Position numbers and translations under genes: made by a program
In this document: positions 9,024-19,865 of the stretch, in pieces
Layout: each line of letters begins with the position of its first letter
Position numbering within the stretch: position 1 is the first letter of the stretch
The notes under the pieces: model-generated
What the model was told of the DNA's origin: nothing
What the model saw: the letters and a program-made list of their open reading frames with translations, nothing else
Database searches by the model: none
Assembly (NCBI GenBank): GCA_947626075.1
Contig: CANQQW010000016.1
Location: 1 to 32,203, forward strand
DNA from: an uncultured Clostridia bacterium
Lineage (GTDB): Bacteria; Bacillota; Clostridia; UBA1381
Length of the DNA stretch: 32,203 nucleotides
Direction: 5' to 3'

Positions 9024-9527
9024 TTACAGTACCTTTACGCGCGTTTCGTCGTAGAAACCGCGCATGGCGGGCTCCTCGTCCGGCACGCCGACAACGATCA
9101 GCGCGACCGGCGTACTCGTGAGACCAAACGCTTCCTTAAACTTCGGCGTTCTCTCCTCGCCCGGATAAATACCGCACCAGCATGAACCGTAACCGAGCTC
9201 GGTGCATTGGAGCAGGATATTTTCAATCGCCGCGCCGCAGTCCTGCGGGAAGAAGCCCGACGCTATACCCTCCTGCAGGTCGGGTCTGCCGCATACGAGA
9301 ATACCTATCGACGCCGCGGCAAGATGCTTCGCGTATGGGTGAATATCAAGCGCTTTTTGCTTCGCTTCATCACTCCTAAGCACCACAAATTCCCAAGGGC
9401 GCGTATTGCACGCGCTCGGTGCGCACATCGCCGCCTCCAGTATCGTTTTAATATCCTCGTCGGGAATTTGCGCCGCCTTGTACTTACGCACGCTTCGTCT
9501 CGCTCGTATCGCTTCGCTTACATTCAT
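9024..9527 (-). CDS. Nitroreductase family protein
   Basis: MNVSEAIRARRSVRKYKAAQIPDEDIKTILEAAMCAPSACNTRPWEFVVL and GYGSCWCGIYPGEER. Confidence 0.93.
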   Translation of the reverse strand: MNVSEAIRARRSVRKYKAAQIPDEDIKTILEAAMCAPSACNTRPWEFVVLRSDEAKQKALDIHPYAKHLAAASIGILVCGRPDLQEGIASGFFPQDCGAAIENILLQCTELGYGSCWCGIYPGEERTPKFKEAFGLTSTPVALIVVGVPDEEPAMRGFYDETRVKVL

Positions 9528-9562
9528 TTTACATACCTCCCGAAAATTTATAATCTGTCTAT

Positions 9563-9591
9563 ATTATATACCGCCCCAAATCAAAATGCAA
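9563..9591 (-). promoter_or_regulatory. Candidate sigma-A promoter for the nitroreductase gene
   Basis: Minus strand TTGCAT-N17-TATAAT. Confidence 0.55.
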
Positions 9592-9616
9592 TAACCGATA
9601 CGCTCAGCGCGCATAC

Positions 9617-9648
9617 AAAAAAACGGCTTCTTTTTGAAGCCGTTTTTT
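9617..9648 (-). terminator. Terminator of the ribosomal-protein operon downstream of rplQ
   Basis: AAAAAAACGGCTTC-TTTTT-GAAGCCGTTTTTT immediately after rplQ. Confidence 0.88.
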
Positions 9649-9657
9649 AATATTATT

Positions 9658-10002
9658 TTAGTCTACAAGCTCAAGAATCGCCATAGGCGCGCTGTCACCG
9701 CGGCGCGGACCCGTCTGATAAATTCTTGTATAGCCGCCGTTTCTTTCGGCGTACTTGGGAGCAATTTCATTGAAAACCTTTGTTACAACGTCTTCTTTCG
9801 TAATAAACTCCAATGCCTGACGACGAGAATGTAATGTGTTCGCTTTGCCAAGAGTAATCATCTTTTCAGCCATACTCTGAGTTTCCTTTGCTCTCGTCAA
9901 AGTAGTTTCTATTCTACCCGTTTCCAAAAAGCTTGTTACGAGATTACGCAGCATAGCTTTTCTCTGGCTTGTTGGGCGATTTAACTTTCTTGTTCCCGGC
10001 AT
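9658..10002 (-). CDS. rplQ: 50S ribosomal protein L17
   Basis: [36 protein letters not shown]. Confidence 0.97.
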   Translation of the reverse strand: MPGTRKLNRPTSQRKAMLRNLVTSFLETGRIETTLTRAKETQSMAEKMITLGKANTLHSRRQALEFITKEDVVTKVFNEIAPKYAERNGGYTRIYQTGPRRGDSAPMAILELVD

Positions 10003-10018
10003 AACCGTTACCTCCTAT

Positions 10019-10969
10019 TTAATCTTCTTCTTTTTTAAGGTAAAGACCTAAACCATTCAATTTGTTTATGACTTCTTCAAGCGACTTTCTTCCCAGGTTT
10101 CTTACTTTCATCATGTCCTCCTCGGACTTGTTGGTAAGATCCTCGACCGTATTGATAGCCGCGCGCTTCAAGCAGTTGTATGAACGAACCGACAAATCAA
10201 GCTCCTCGATAGTCATTTCAAGAACCTTTTCTTTCTTGTTCTCTTCCTTTTCAACGATTATTTCCGCGTTCTTCGCGTCGTCCGAAAGGTCTACAAACAA
10301 TGAAAGCAGGTCGTTCATTATCTTAGCGGCAAGCGACACCGCCTCGTCCGGCTTAATAGTACCGTTTGTCCAAACTTCAACCACAAGCTCTTCTCTGTCC
10401 GTATACTGACCCACACGAGTGTTTTCTACTGTATAATTCACCTTGGTCACAGGAGTATAGATAGAATCCACAGGTATCACCCCGATTATGGGCTGTATAC
10501 TCTGCTTGTTCTGCTCCGCGCTGACGTAACCTCTGCCCTTTGACAAAGTAATCTCAATATAAAGATTAGCGTCATCGTTAAGCGTCGCGATATGAAGGTC
10601 GGGATTGAATATTTCAACGTCATCATCACGCTTTATATCGCCCGCCTTTATTTCCTGCGCGCCTTTTGCCTCAATATAAACGGTCTTGGGGAGGTCGCCG
10701 TGAATTTTAAGTGCAAGCTTCTTGATGTTAAGAATAAGCTCCGTAACATCCTCCGTAACTCCGGGTACTGTCGAAAACTCGTGCTGCACACCCTCAATCT
10801 TGATTGACGTGGCAGCCGCGCCCGGCAAAGATGAAAGCAAAATCCTGCGGAGCGAATTGCCGAGCGTGGTACCGTAGCCGCGCTCAAGCGGCGATACAAC
10901 GAATTTGCCGTATCTGCCGTCCTCGCTCATTTGGGCGCATTCTATATTTGGCTTTTCCATTTCTATCAT
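10019..10969 (-). CDS. rpoA: DNA-directed RNA polymerase subunit alpha
   Basis: [30 protein letters not shown] and C-terminal [23 protein letters not shown]. Confidence 0.98.
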   Translation of the reverse strand: MIEMEKPNIECAQMSEDGRYGKFVVSPLERGYGTTLGNSLRRILLSSLPGAAATSIKIEGVQHEFSTVPGVTEDVTELILNIKKLALKIHGDLPKTVYIEAKGAQEIKAGDIKRDDDVEIFNPDLHIATLNDDANLYIEITLSKGRGYVSAEQNKQSIQPIIGVIPVDSIYTPVTKVNYTVENTRVGQYTDREELVVEVWTNGTIKPDEAVSLAAKIMNDLLSLFVDLSDDAKNAEIIVEKEENKKEKVLEMTIEELDLSVRSYNCLKRAAINTVEDLTNKSEEDMMKVRNLGRKSLEEVINKLNGLGLYLKKEED

Positions 10970-11077
10970 TTCAGAACCCTCCTTTAAAATCTGAGTCGAA
11001 TCAGGAACCTATCTTGTTCCGCTTCAAAACAACTCTTTAAAACATATATATATCCACTTACCGAGGGTGACATATGA

Positions 11078-11671
11078 TTATTTAGAATAAAGTTCGACAA
11101 TAAGATGTTCCTCTACCTCGTAATCAATGTCTTCTCTTGTAGCCAGCGCAAGAACCTTGCCTGTAAGCGTATTCTTGTCCATTGAAAGCCACTTTGGAAT
11201 AATTCTGTTCGCGTTTGTTTCAACAATTTCCTTAATTCTCACCGAGTTCTTACTCTTTTCCCTTACCGAAACCACATCGCCGGGCTTTACAAGGTACGAA
11301 GGAATGTCAACCTTCTTGCCGTTCACCGTGATATGACCGTGATTAACTATCTGTCTTGCTTCTCTTCTCGTGTTTGCAAGTCCGAGCCTGAAAACAACGT
11401 TATCAAGTCTCGACTCCAAAATTTGGAGAAGCATCTCACCTGTGATACCCTGTCTCTTAGTCGCCATAACGTAATACTTTCTGAACTGCTTCTCAAGTAC
11501 GCCGTATATAAACTTAACCTTTTGCTTTTCGTTAAGCTGCAAGCCGTATTCGGACTGCTTTCTTCTTCCCTGCTTCGGTGTTCTGTTCGACGACTTGTCA
11601 ATACCCATTGTGGCGGGGTTAATGCCCAAAGTCTTGCATCTCTTTAAAACGGGTTGTTTGTTTACTGCCAT
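11078..11671 (-). CDS. rpsD: 30S ribosomal protein S4
   Basis: [30 protein letters not shown] and S4 domain [38 protein letters not shown]. Confidence 0.98.
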   Translation of the reverse strand: MAVNKQPVLKRCKTLGINPATMGIDKSSNRTPKQGRRKQSEYGLQLNEKQKVKFIYGVLEKQFRKYYVMATKRQGITGEMLLQILESRLDNVVFRLGLANTRREARQIVNHGHITVNGKKVDIPSYLVKPGDVVSVREKSKNSVRIKEIVETNANRIIPKWLSMDKNTLTGKVLALATREDIDYEVEEHLIVELYSK

Positions 11672-11702
11672 GCTCTTTTTCCTCCTTTACAATAATATAC
11701 AA

Positions 11703-12101
11703 TCAGACTCTTCTGCGCTTCGGCGGTCTGCATCCGTTATGAGGAATGGGCGTTACGTCCTTAATCATCGTAACGTCAAGACCTGTCGCCTGCAAAGCTC
11801 TTATGGCTGCCTCACGTCCGGCGCCGGGACCCTTTACGTAAACCTCAACTGTTTTCATGCCATGCTCCATAGCCGCTTTTGCCGCCGTTTCCGCGGCTGT
11901 CTGCGCGGCGAACGGAGTGCTCTTTCTCGATCCGCGGAAGCCTAAACCACCGGCGCTCGCCCACGATATAGCGTTACCGGCTGTATCTGTGATTGTAACT
12001 ATTGTATTGTTAAAGGTTGAACGGATATGAGCCGCTCCTTTTTCAACGTTTTTTCTGTCACGACGTCTTGTTCTTGTCGTTCTCTTTGCTACCTTAGCCA
12101 T
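11703..12101 (-). CDS. rpsK: 30S ribosomal protein S11
   Basis: [46 protein letters not shown]. Confidence 0.98.
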   Translation of the reverse strand: MAKVAKRTTRTRRRDRKNVEKGAAHIRSTFNNTIVTITDTAGNAISWASAGGLGFRGSRKSTPFAAQTAAETAAKAAMEHGMKTVEVYVKGPGAGREAAIRALQATGLDVTMIKDVTPIPHNGCRPPKRRRV

Positions 12102-12118
12102 TTAGTTTAGTCCCTCCT

Positions 12119-12487
12119 TTATTTCTTCTTGCCCGCGATTGTCCTCGCCGGACCCTTACGGGTTCTCGCATTGTTCTTAGTGTTCTGTCCCCTTACCGGC
12201 AGACCCTTTCTGTGACGGATACCTCTGTAGCATCCGATTTCCATAAGACGCTTAATATCAAGCGCTATCTGGCGGCGAAGATCACCCTCCACCGTGTATT
12301 CCGCGTCAATAACCTCTCTGAGCTTACTTACGTCGGACTCCGTAAGGTCCTTTACTCTCGTGTCGGGATTAACTCCTGTCTTTTCAAGAATTTTCTGTGA
12401 GCTGCTAAGTCCAATGCCGTATATATAGGTAAGACCAACTTCTACTCTTTTTTCTCTCGGTAAGTCAACACCTGCTATTCTTGCCAT
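12119..12487 (-). CDS. rpsM: 30S ribosomal protein S13
   Basis: [26 protein letters not shown] and [23 protein letters not shown]. Confidence 0.98.
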   Translation of the reverse strand: MARIAGVDLPREKRVEVGLTYIYGIGLSSSQKILEKTGVNPDTRVKDLTESDVSKLREVIDAEYTVEGDLRRQIALDIKRLMEIGCYRGIRHRKGLPVRGQNTKNNARTRKGPARTIAGKKK

Positions 12488-12552
12488 ACTTTTCTACACC
12501 TCCATAAAAGATATCATCAAAAAATTTAATAGTGTTGTATTTTTTTAACCTC

Positions 12553-12590
12553 TTCAAGCTACCCTTTTTTTCGGGTCAGCCGCGCTTGAA
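12553..12590. repeat. Hairpin in the rpmJ-rpsM spacer
   Basis: TTCAAGC..CCC-TTTTTTTC-GGG..GCTTGAA, 7-bp outer and 3-bp inner stems. Confidence 0.5.
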
Positions 12591-12639
12591 TAAGTCATAA
12601 ACAAATTCTGCGGTAATATATCGTTCCTCCGGCAACTGT

Positions 12640-12743
12640 TAAAAAGTTCAGATTTGAGTGCAGATCGGATTTTCTTGACTGCCGCCGCGTACTTGTGTAC
12701 GCAAGGTAGGCAAAAAATCCGATATGTGCCAAATATGGACTTT

Positions 12744-12746
<3 letters not shown>
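12640..12746. repeat. Long imperfect palindrome, copy 1, incorporating the rpmJ stop codon
   Basis: TAAAAAGTTCAGATTTGAGTGCAGATCGGATTTT... pairs with ...AAAAAATCCGATATGTGCCAAATATGGACTTTTTA; apex GCGTAC-TTGT-GTACGC. Confidence 0.85.
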
Positions 12747-12878
<132 letters not shown>

Positions 12879-12892
12879 TCAGTTCAAGTTTA

Positions 12893-13111
12893 TTACTTGG
12901 ATCTCCATGTGATTCTGCCTCTGGTAAGGTCATACGGGCTCATTTCAAGCGTCACCTTATCACCGGGCAGAATCTTTATGAAATTCATTCTCAGCTTGCC
13001 TGAAATATGTGCCAGCACCTGATGCCCATTTTCAAGCTCTACTTTAAACATTGCGTTCGGCAGGTTTTCCACAACCGTACCCTCTAATTCCAATACATCA
13101 TCCTTAGCCAC
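12893..13111 (-). CDS. infA: Translation initiation factor IF-1 (GTG start)
   Basis: [72 protein letters not shown]. Confidence 0.97.
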   Translation of the reverse strand: MAKDDVLELEGTVVENLPNAMFKVELENGHQVLAHISGKLRMNFIKILPGDKVTLEMSPYDLTRGRITWRSK

Positions 13112-13151
13112 GTTACATCCTCCTATTTTCGTGATACGCTCCAAAGAAATT

Positions 13152-13409
13152 TTAATTAAATTCCGACAATGCTTTTCGCACCTCAGAGTTGGTAACCTTT
13201 CCCGCTGTCTGCAATTTATTCCGTATAAATTCAGAAACGGTGTTACTGCCCTGCAAATGCTTGAGCTTTTTCTTCTTGGGACGGTCTACCTTTCTAAGTT
13301 CCCCGTTCGCGAGATACGCGTAATCGCCCTCGCGCGAGATAACTATAAATAAATCTCCCTTGTCCCGTCCCGCTATGGAACGGACTATTGACCCCTCTAT
13401 AATTTCCAT
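13152..13409 (-). CDS. KOW domain RNA-binding protein (L14e/L27e-like)
   Basis: [48 protein letters not shown], located between map and infA as in many Clostridia. Confidence 0.85.
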   Translation of the reverse strand: MEIIEGSIVRSIAGRDKGDLFIVISREGDYAYLANGELRKVDRPKKKKLKHLQGSNTVSEFIRNKLQTAGKVTNSEVRKALSEFN

Positions 13410-13419
13410 ACCATACTCC

Positions 13420-14166
13420 TTACAGCGTTAATATTTCATAACCGTCTTTTGTAATCAATACGGTGTTTTCATAGTGGGCCGACAGGCTTCCGTCGTCGGT
13501 TACGACCGTCCAGTCATCGTCAAGCACCGCCACCTTGTACGTACCCGCGTTGACCATAGGCTCAATCGCGAGCGTCATACCGGCCGCAAGCTTTACTCCG
13601 TGACCCGCCCTGCCGAAATTCGGTACGCTCGGATCCTCGTGAAGATTTTGACCTATACCGTGACCCACAAGGTCGCGGACAACGCCGTAGCCGTGCTTTT
13701 CAACATAATTCTGAATAGCTGACGAAACGTCGCCTAATTTGGCACCGTGCTTCAAGTACTTAATTCCCTCAAAAAAGCTTTCGCGCGTCACATCTATAAG
13801 CCGCTGCGCCTCATCGGAAATCTTACCGACCCCGAACGTACGCGCCGCGTCGCTGTGCCACCCGTCAAGGACAGCGCCCATATCTATACTGATTATGTCG
13901 CCTTCCTTTAAAACAGCCTTTTTACTCGGAATCCCGTGTACAACCTCGTCGTTTACCGACGCGCATATACTTCCCGGAAAACCGTTGTAATTAAGGAAAT
14001 TAGGCTTGGCACCCTTTGAAACAATAAAATCATGCGCTATTTTATCGAGCTGCGCCGTATTCACGCCCGGCTTTATATGCTTTTCGAGAAGCTCCAAAGC
14101 CTCTTTGGTGACTTTTGCCGACGCGCGCATTTTTTCGACTTGCTTTGCGGATTTAACCGTTATCAT
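13420..14166 (-). CDS. map: Methionine aminopeptidase type I
   Basis: MITVKSAKQVEKMRASAKVTKEAL, NEVVHGIPSKK, GHGIGQNLHEDPSVPNFG. Confidence 0.97.
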   Translation of the reverse strand: MITVKSAKQVEKMRASAKVTKEALELLEKHIKPGVNTAQLDKIAHDFIVSKGAKPNFLNYNGFPGSICASVNDEVVHGIPSKKAVLKEGDIISIDMGAVLDGWHSDAARTFGVGKISDEAQRLIDVTRESFFEGIKYLKHGAKLGDVSSAIQNYVEKHGYGVVRDLVGHGIGQNLHEDPSVPNFGRAGHGVKLAAGMTLAIEPMVNAGTYKVAVLDDDWTVVTDDGSLSAHYENTVLITKDGYEILTL

Positions 14167-14169
14167 AAA

Positions 14170-14808
14170 TCACACCTCAAGTCCGAGAGCCTTGGCAACA
14201 TTAGCCGTGGTATCTTCAAGCTTTTCCTCGCCCTTGGCGGTAACAAGAAGTCCCAGCTTGTCATAATATGCCTTTATCGGTTCTGTCTGCTCGTGATAAA
14301 CGTTAAGTCTGTTCTTAATCGTTTCGGGGGTATCGTCGGCGCGCTGTATGAGTTCACCGCCGCACTTATCACATTTACCCTCCTGCGCGGGCTTATTGGA
14401 AATTACATTGTACGGAGCGCCGCACTTTGAACATTCGCGTCTCGACGAAAGCCGCTCGACAATTTTCTCATCGTCCACTTCAAGCGACAGCACCTTGTCT
14501 ATCCTTACGCCCGACTTTGTAAGCGCCTCCGCCTGAGCTGTCGTACGCGGAAATCCGTCGAGGATAAATCCGTTCGCGCAGTCGGGCTTGGCAAGTCTTT
14601 CCTTTACAATTTTAACTATTACGTCATCGGGGACAAGCTTGCCCTCGTTGATATATCCCTCCGCAAGCTTGCCGACCTCTGTCTGTTCCTTGATAGCGGT
14701 TCTGAGCATAACTCCCGTCGAAATTGTGTCAATGCCCAGACGCTTCGATAAAATCTCGCCCTGAGTGCCTTTTCCGGCTCCCGGAGGTCCCATTAATACT
14801 AAATTCAT
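14170..14808 (-). CDS. adk: Adenylate kinase (zinc-ribbon lid)
   Basis: MNLVLMGPPGAGKGTQGEIL at ATG 14808; FILDGFPRTTAQAEAL; CSKCGAPYN...CDKCGGEL. Confidence 0.97.
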   Translation of the reverse strand: MNLVLMGPPGAGKGTQGEILSKRLGIDTISTGVMLRTAIKEQTEVGKLAEGYINEGKLVPDDVIVKIVKERLAKPDCANGFILDGFPRTTAQAEALTKSGVRIDKVLSLEVDDEKIVERLSSRRECSKCGAPYNVISNKPAQEGKCDKCGGELIQRADDTPETIKNRLNVYHEQTEPIKAYYDKLGLLVTAKGEEKLEDTTANVAKALGLEV

Positions 14809-14849
14809 ACTATTCAAACCGCCCTTTCTGCATTGGATATAATTATTTT

Positions 14850-14956
14850 TCAAAATTTCAGATTTGAGCGCAGATCGGTTATTTTTGCGAGCGGTGCCGT
14901 ATTCATATACTGCCCCGAGCGAAAAGAGCCGAGGTGCGCCAAATATGGAATTTTTA
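14850..14956. repeat. Long imperfect palindrome, copy 2, incorporating the secY stop codon; homologous to copy 1
   Basis: TCAAAATTTCAGATTTGAGCGCAGATCGG... pairs with ...CCGAGGTGCGCCAAATATGGAATTTTTA. Confidence 0.85.
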
Positions 14957-16273
14957 TTCCAAAAAGCCCTTGTAGTGCCTCATCGTCATCTGCGATTCTA
15001 TCTGCATTACGGTTTCAAGCGCAACGCCTTCCATAATCAGAAGCGACGTACCGCCTATCTGCAGCGACGATATATTGAATACCGCGCCCACGATTACAGG
15101 CAGTATGGCTACGACCGCAAGGAAGAACGCTCCCACAAGATTAAGTCTTGACGAAATCTTGTGAATATAGTCGCTCGTCGGCTTGCCCGGTCTGATACCC
15201 GGAATATATCCGCCGTTCTTCTTCATATTATTCGCAAGCTCAATCGGGTTGAACTGGATTGAAGAATAGAAATACGTGAAGAAGAGTATAAGGAGCGCGT
15301 AAAGTACCGCGTATACAACACTGGTCCACCATTCCGACGCGAATCCCGCCGACAAACAGCCGAGGATATAATATCCGATACTCGGACTCTGCGGCATATT
15401 ACCGCCCGAAAGCAATCTTACGATTGTCGCGGGGAACGCCATGATCGACGACGCGAAGATGATAGGCATAACGCCGCCCGCCGCGACTTTGATCGGGATA
15501 TTTGTACTCTGACCGCCGTACATCTTTCTTCCGACAACTCTCTTTGCGTACTGCACAGGTATTCTGCGCTCCGCGTCCGAGAAGAATACAACGAATGTGA
15601 TAGCGGCTATCGCGACAATAACAACCGCGGCAACGAAGATAAGTCCGCCCGCCGTGATGCCGCTGCCAAGCTTCTGATTATACAGATTGTAAGCCGACAT
15701 CGGTATTCTCGAAACGATACCCGCAAAGATGATCATCGACACGCCGTTTCCGAGACCTTTTTCCGTAATAAGCTCGCCCAGCCAGATGATAAACGCCGTA
15801 CCCGCCGTGAACGTAAGCACGATTACGAAGAACGTAAGCACGCTCGGATTTGTGATTGCGCTTCCCATATTGTAAAGCGTCACATACAGTCCCGCGCCCT
15901 GAATAAACGCGAGCGCGATACCGAGGTATCTTGTTATCTTGTTGAGCTTCTTTCTTCCCTCCAAGCCTTCTTTCGCAAGACGTTCAAGCGAAGGAATGGC
16001 AACGGTAAGAAGCTGCACTATAATCGACGCGTTGATGTAAGGTGAAACACCCATCGCCATAACGGTAGCGTTTGAGAACGCGCCGCCCGTAAACACGTCA
16101 AACAGGCTGAATAAGTCTGTTCCCTGACCGAGGAACGCCTGCATAGCCTCCGAGCTCAAATACGGTACGGGGATGTGCGCGCCGAATCTGAATACGATAA
16201 GCATCATTAACGTGAAAAGTATTCTGCGTCTTAAGTCGGGGATTTTCCATGCGTTTCTTAAAGTCTGAAGCAT
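14954..16273 (-). CDS. secY: Preprotein translocase subunit SecY
   Basis: MLQTLRNAWKIPDLRRRILFTLMMLIVFRFGAHIPVP and YIPGIRPGKPTSDYI. Confidence 0.98.
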   Translation of the reverse strand: MLQTLRNAWKIPDLRRRILFTLMMLIVFRFGAHIPVPYLSSEAMQAFLGQGTDLFSLFDVFTGGAFSNATVMAMGVSPYINASIIVQLLTVAIPSLERLAKEGLEGRKKLNKITRYLGIALAFIQGAGLYVTLYNMGSAITNPSVLTFFVIVLTFTAGTAFIIWLGELITEKGLGNGVSMIIFAGIVSRIPMSAYNLYNQKLGSGITAGGLIFVAAVVIVAIAAITFVVFFSDAERRIPVQYAKRVVGRKMYGGQSTNIPIKVAAGGVMPIIFASSIMAFPATIVRLLSGGNMPQSPSIGYYILGCLSAGFASEWWTSVVYAVLYALLILFFTYFYSSIQFNPIELANNMKKNGGYIPGIRPGKPTSDYIHKISSRLNLVGAFFLAVVAILPVIVGAVFNISSLQIGGTSLLIMEGVALETVMQIESQMTMRHYKGFLE

Positions 16274-16274
16274 T

Positions 16275-16715
16275 TTATATCACCTCTGCCTTTCCGCCCG
16301 CCTTTTCAATCTTTTCCTTGGCGGACGCGCTCATCTTGGCAACTTTAACGTTAAGCTTCTTTGTAAGCTCGCCTCTGCCTAAGATTTTTACGCCGTCAAG
16401 CGTCTTGCTGATGATACCGCTTTCCTTGAGTACCTCAGCCGTAACGTCGCTTCCGTCCTCGAGCTTGTTAAGCTCCTCCACGTTGACAGCGACATACTGC
16501 TTAGCAAATATATTCTTAAAACCACGTTTAGGAAGTCTCCTGTAAAGGGGCATCTGTCCGCCTTCAAAGCCCGGTCTCACTCCGCCGCCGCTTCTGGCGT
16601 TTTGTCCCTTATGACCTTTACCCGAAGTTTTACCTGTTCCGCTTCCGATACCTCTGCCCACTCTCTTGGGAGCAAACTTTGAGCCTTCAGCGGGCCTCAG
16701 TTCGTTTAAGTTCAT
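16275..16715 (-). CDS. rplO: 50S ribosomal protein L15
   Basis: [60 protein letters not shown] at 16715 with upstream AAGGAGG. Confidence 0.97.
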   Translation of the reverse strand: MNLNELRPAEGSKFAPKRVGRGIGSGTGKTSGKGHKGQNARSGGGVRPGFEGGQMPLYRRLPKRGFKNIFAKQYVAVNVEELNKLEDGSDVTAEVLKESGIISKTLDGVKILGRGELTKKLNVKVAKMSASAKEKIEKAGGKAEVI

Positions 16716-16734
16716 TTTGCTGCACCTCCTTACT

Positions 16735-16914
16735 TTAGTTTTCTTCAACTGTTACAAGGTGAGAAACCTTGTTTATCATTCCTCTTATCTGAGGTGTGTC
16801 GTTATGTTCAACGACGCTTCTTATTTTCTTAAGTCCAAGAGCCTCAACCGTCGCGATTTGATCTTTCTTTCTGCCGATTGTACTCTTGACTAACGTTATC
16901 TTTAACTTAGCCAT
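16735..16914 (-). CDS. rpmD: 50S ribosomal protein L30 (absent from the ORF track)
   Basis: Minus-strand translation [59 protein letters not shown]. Confidence 0.96.
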   Translation of the reverse strand: MAKLKITLVKSTIGRKKDQIATVEALGLKKIRSVVEHNDTPQIRGMINKVSHLVTVEEN

Positions 16915-16932
16915 TGTCCATGTGCCTCCTTA

Positions 16933-17436
16933 TTAACCTCTGATTTGGTCTACAGTCTTGCCGCGCAGCTTCGCAACCTCGTCGATCTGCTTAAGCTCAG
17001 ACAAGCCCTGTACAGTAGCACTAACCACGTTTCTCTTATTGTTTGAACGCAGACTCTTTGCCCTTATATCCTTAACGCCCGCAAGCTCCAGCACGGCACG
17101 CGCCGCACCGCCCGCGATAACTCCGGTACCCTGTGAGGCAGGCTTTAAAAGAACCTTGCCCGCACCCGCGATACCTGTTACCTCATGCGGAATTGTCGTT
17201 CCTACAAGGGGAACGTTTATAAGGTTTTTCTTCGCGCTGTCGATACCCTTTCTTATAGCGTCGGGAATTTCGGCAGCCTTGCCCTGACCGTAGCCGACGT
17301 GACCGTTTCTGTCACCCACAACGACCAAAGCGCTAAATCTCATCGTTCTGCCGCCCTTAACTGTTTTAGCAACACGATTTATTGCTACGACATTTTCTTC
17401 AAGCTCCAAAGCTTCCAAGTCTAATCTTTCAGTCAA
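16933..17436 (-). CDS. rpsE: 30S ribosomal protein S5 (probable TTG start)
   Basis: [50 protein letters not shown]; TTG at 17436 preceded by AGGAGG. Confidence 0.95.
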   Translation of the reverse strand: MTERLDLEALELEENVVAINRVAKTVKGGRTMRFSALVVVGDRNGHVGYGQGKAAEIPDAIRKGIDSAKKNLINVPLVGTTIPHEVTGIAGAGKVLLKPASQGTGVIAGGAARAVLELAGVKDIRAKSLRSNNKRNVVSATVQGLSELKQIDEVAKLRGKTVDQIRG

Positions 17437-17455
17437 CTTATTCGTCCTCCTTCTG

Positions 17456-17815
17456 TTAGAATTCCAGTCCGCCCTCTCTTGCGCCTTCCGCAAGAGCGGC
17501 AACTCTGCCGTGATAAACATATCCGCCTCTGTCGAATACTACCGCCTTAATGCCCGCGGCGCTTGCTTTCTCGGCAATCTTCATGCCGACCTTTTTCGCG
17601 CCCTCGACATTACCGCCGTAGCCGTCAAAATCCTTATCCATGCTTGACGCAGCCACAAGGGTAACTCCCTTAACATCGTCAATAATCTGAGCGTAGATAT
17701 GCTTCGCGCTTCTGAACACGTTCAGGCGGGGTCTCTCCGCTGTGCCGGAGATGTTCTTTCTAACTCTTTTATGGCGACGAACTCTTGCCGCTTTTGTATC
17801 TATCTTCTTAATCAT
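17456..17815 (-). CDS. rplR: 50S ribosomal protein L18
   Basis: [35 protein letters not shown]. Confidence 0.97.
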   Translation of the reverse strand: MIKKIDTKAARVRRHKRVRKNISGTAERPRLNVFRSAKHIYAQIIDDVKGVTLVAASSMDKDFDGYGGNVEGAKKVGMKIAEKASAAGIKAVVFDRGGYVYHGRVAALAEGAREGGLEF

Positions 17816-17834
17816 TTAAGAACACTCCTTTCAA

Positions 17835-18383
17835 TTATTTCTTCTTAGCTCCTGCTTTTCCCTCTTTACGTCTTATATGTTCATTGACATACTTGATACC
17901 TTTACCCTTGTAAGGCTCAGGCTGTCTGAACTCTCTTATCTTTGCGGCAGTAGCTCCAACATCTTCTTTGTTAGCGCCCTTTACAAGGATTTTGTTCGGA
18001 GCGGGTACCTCGATTGTTACCCCGTCCTTAGCCTCGTACAATACGGGATGCGAGTAGCCGAGGCTCAAATTGAGCGTCTTGCCCTGCATCGCGGCTCTGT
18101 AACCGACGCCGTTTATCTCAAGCTCCTTAGTAAATCCTTCCGTAACGCCGACAACCATGTTGTTTACAAGTGTTCTTGTAAGACCATGCAGCGACTTGTG
18201 CATTTTATCCTCTGACGGACGCTCAACGGTTATAACGCCTCCCTCACACTTTACAATCATGTCGGGGTGCAGCGTTCTCGTGAGAGTGCCGTTTTTACCC
18301 TTAACCGTTATCTCGTTGTTCTCACCGATCTTTACCTCAACTCCGGCAGGAACGGTGATAGGCATTTTACCTATTCTTGACAT
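17835..18383 (-). CDS. rplF: 50S ribosomal protein L6
   Basis: [19 protein letters not shown] and [27 protein letters not shown]. Confidence 0.98.
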   Translation of the reverse strand: MSRIGKMPITVPAGVEVKIGENNEITVKGKNGTLTRTLHPDMIVKCEGGVITVERPSEDKMHKSLHGLTRTLVNNMVVGVTEGFTKELEINGVGYRAAMQGKTLNLSLGYSHPVLYEAKDGVTIEVPAPNKILVKGANKEDVGATAAKIREFRQPEPYKGKGIKYVNEHIRRKEGKAGAKKK

Positions 18384-18469
18384 AGGATTTTTCCTCCTTA
18401 ACTTAAATTTACTCTGCGTATTTGCAGGTTTTCAGTTATTTATTTAATTCTTTTAGCTTTACGCTATTA

Positions 18470-18620
18470 TAGGAAACCAACCGATTTTTTTAACTTCGGA
18501 GTTGATTTTTTGTTTTTCAAGGCAAAGCCGCGACGGCAGTAGTCCTGTACGGCAAGCGGCTTTAACGCCGAAAAACGGGAAATCGGACCGAAGGCTAAAA
18601 AAATCTTCATTAGCTTTCTA
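18470..18620. repeat. Long imperfect palindrome, copy 3, incorporating the rpsH stop codon
   Basis: Arm GATTTTTTTAACTTCGGAGTTGATTTTTTGTTTTTCAAGGCAAAGCCGC versus the reverse complement of the other arm GATTTTTTTAGCCTTCGGTCCGATTTCCCGTTTTTCGGCGTTAAAGCCGC. Confidence 0.85.
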
Positions 18621-19016
18621 CCATATAAAGGCGAGTACTTCTCCGCCAATATTCTGCTTTCTTGCTTCCTTATCGGTCATGATGCCCTTTGAAGTGGAGA
18701 TTATCGCGATACCAAGACCCTTTAATACTCTCGGAAGCTCGTCTGCTCCGGCGTAAAATCTCAGACCCGGCTTAGAAACTCTTTTAAGACCGCTTATAAC
18801 CTTCTCTTTGTTGGGACCGTACTTCAGCGTAATTCTGATAACGCCCTGCTTGCCGTCCTCAATTACCTGATAGCCCTTTATATAGCCCTCATCGTTAAGA
18901 ATTTCCACAATCGCCTTCTTCATGTTTGAAGCGGGAACATCGACCGTTTCATGCTTTGATGAGCTTGCGTTTCTGATTCTTGTAAGCAAATCTGCGATTG
19001 GATCAGTTATTTGCAT
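18618..19016 (-). CDS. rpsH: 30S ribosomal protein S8
   Basis: [36 protein letters not shown] and [26 protein letters not shown]. Confidence 0.98.
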   Translation of the reverse strand: MQITDPIADLLTRIRNASSSKHETVDVPASNMKKAIVEILNDEGYIKGYQVIEDGKQGVIRITLKYGPNKEKVISGLKRVSKPGLRFYAGADELPRVLKGLGIAIISTSKGIMTDKEARKQNIGGEVLAFIW

Positions 19017-19093
19017 TTAATTTACCTCCTTCCGAAATCTTTAAAAGAATTCGTACTCTATCTAAATATTTTATAAAACAGAATGAGCGTGTT

Positions 19094-19279
19094 TTACCAG
19101 CTTGCCTTTCTCACTCCGGGAATTTGACCCTTGTACGCAAGCTCCCTGAAGCATATACGGCAAATACCAAACTTACGAAGGTAAGCGTGCGGGCGTCCGC
19201 AAATCTTGCATCTTGTATAAGCTCGTGTCGAATACTTCGGCTTTCTCTGCTGCTTTAAAATCATTGCTTTTCTTGCCAT
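19094..19279 (-). CDS. rpsN: 30S ribosomal protein S14 type Z
   Basis: 61 aa with [38 protein letters not shown] (zinc-binding form). Confidence 0.97.
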   Translation of the reverse strand: MARKAMILKQQRKPKYSTRAYTRCKICGRPHAYLRKFGICRICFRELAYKGQIPGVRKASW

Positions 19280-19299
19280 TGTTAAATCCTCCTTATCAA

Positions 19300-19839
19300 T
19301 TATGAACGAAACGGAGCGCCGAGAAGCGCAAGAAGCTCCCTTGCTTCCTCGTCCGTTTTTGCGGTTGTAACAATGTTTATGTCCATACCTCTGATTTTGT
19401 CGATTTTATCGTAGTCGATTTCAGGGAATATGAGCTGTTCCTTAACGCCCACGCTGTAATTGCCTCTTCCGTCGAAGCCGTTCGGGTTAATACCTCTAAA
19501 GTCTCTTACGCGCGGAAGCGCGACATTGAAGAACCTGTCTAAGAATTCATACATCTTGTCTGATCTCAATGTCACCTTGCAGCCAATGTTCATGCCTTCT
19601 CTAAGCTTGAAGTTTGCGACAGACTTCTTAGCCTTCGTGACGATAGGCTTCTGTCCCGTGATAGCGGCCAAATCCGAGCAAGCGGCTTCAATCGCCTTGG
19701 GATTGTCCTTCGCCTCGCCCATACCGATATTTACAACGATTTTGTCGAGCTTAGGTATCTGCATTACGCTTTTGTAACCAAACTTCTCCATGAGAGCCGG
19801 AGCAGCTTCTTTATTATATTTATCTTGCATTCTACTCAT
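19300..19839 (-). CDS. rplE: 50S ribosomal protein L5
   Basis: [43 protein letters not shown]. The internal start is chosen over the longer ORF. Confidence 0.96.
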   Translation of the reverse strand: MSRMQDKYNKEAAPALMEKFGYKSVMQIPKLDKIVVNIGMGEAKDNPKAIEAACSDLAAITGQKPIVTKAKKSVANFKLREGMNIGCKVTLRSDKMYEFLDRFFNVALPRVRDFRGINPNGFDGRGNYSVGVKEQLIFPEIDYDKIDKIRGMDINIVTTAKTDEEARELLALLGAPFRS

Positions 19840-19865
19840 TGTCAGAATTTTCCTCCTCTCGAAAA

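Noticed and set aside
8982-9650. Plus-strand ORFs (8982, 9207, 9406) antisense to the nitroreductase gene
   Set aside because: Arg/Cys-rich shadow translations with no domain; the minus-strand gene has its own promoter, RBS and terminator.
13152-13409. KOW protein between map and infA as a novel factor
   Set aside because: A KOW-domain protein at this position is a familiar feature of Clostridial spc/alpha operons.
14833-15151. Plus-strand ORFs at 14833 and 14864 as real genes
   Set aside because: They start inside palindrome copy 2 and run antisense into secY; no RBS or recognisable domain.
18467-18756. ORFs 18467-18649 (-) and 18502-18756 (+)
   Set aside because: Composed mainly of palindrome copy 3 and the antisense of rpsH.
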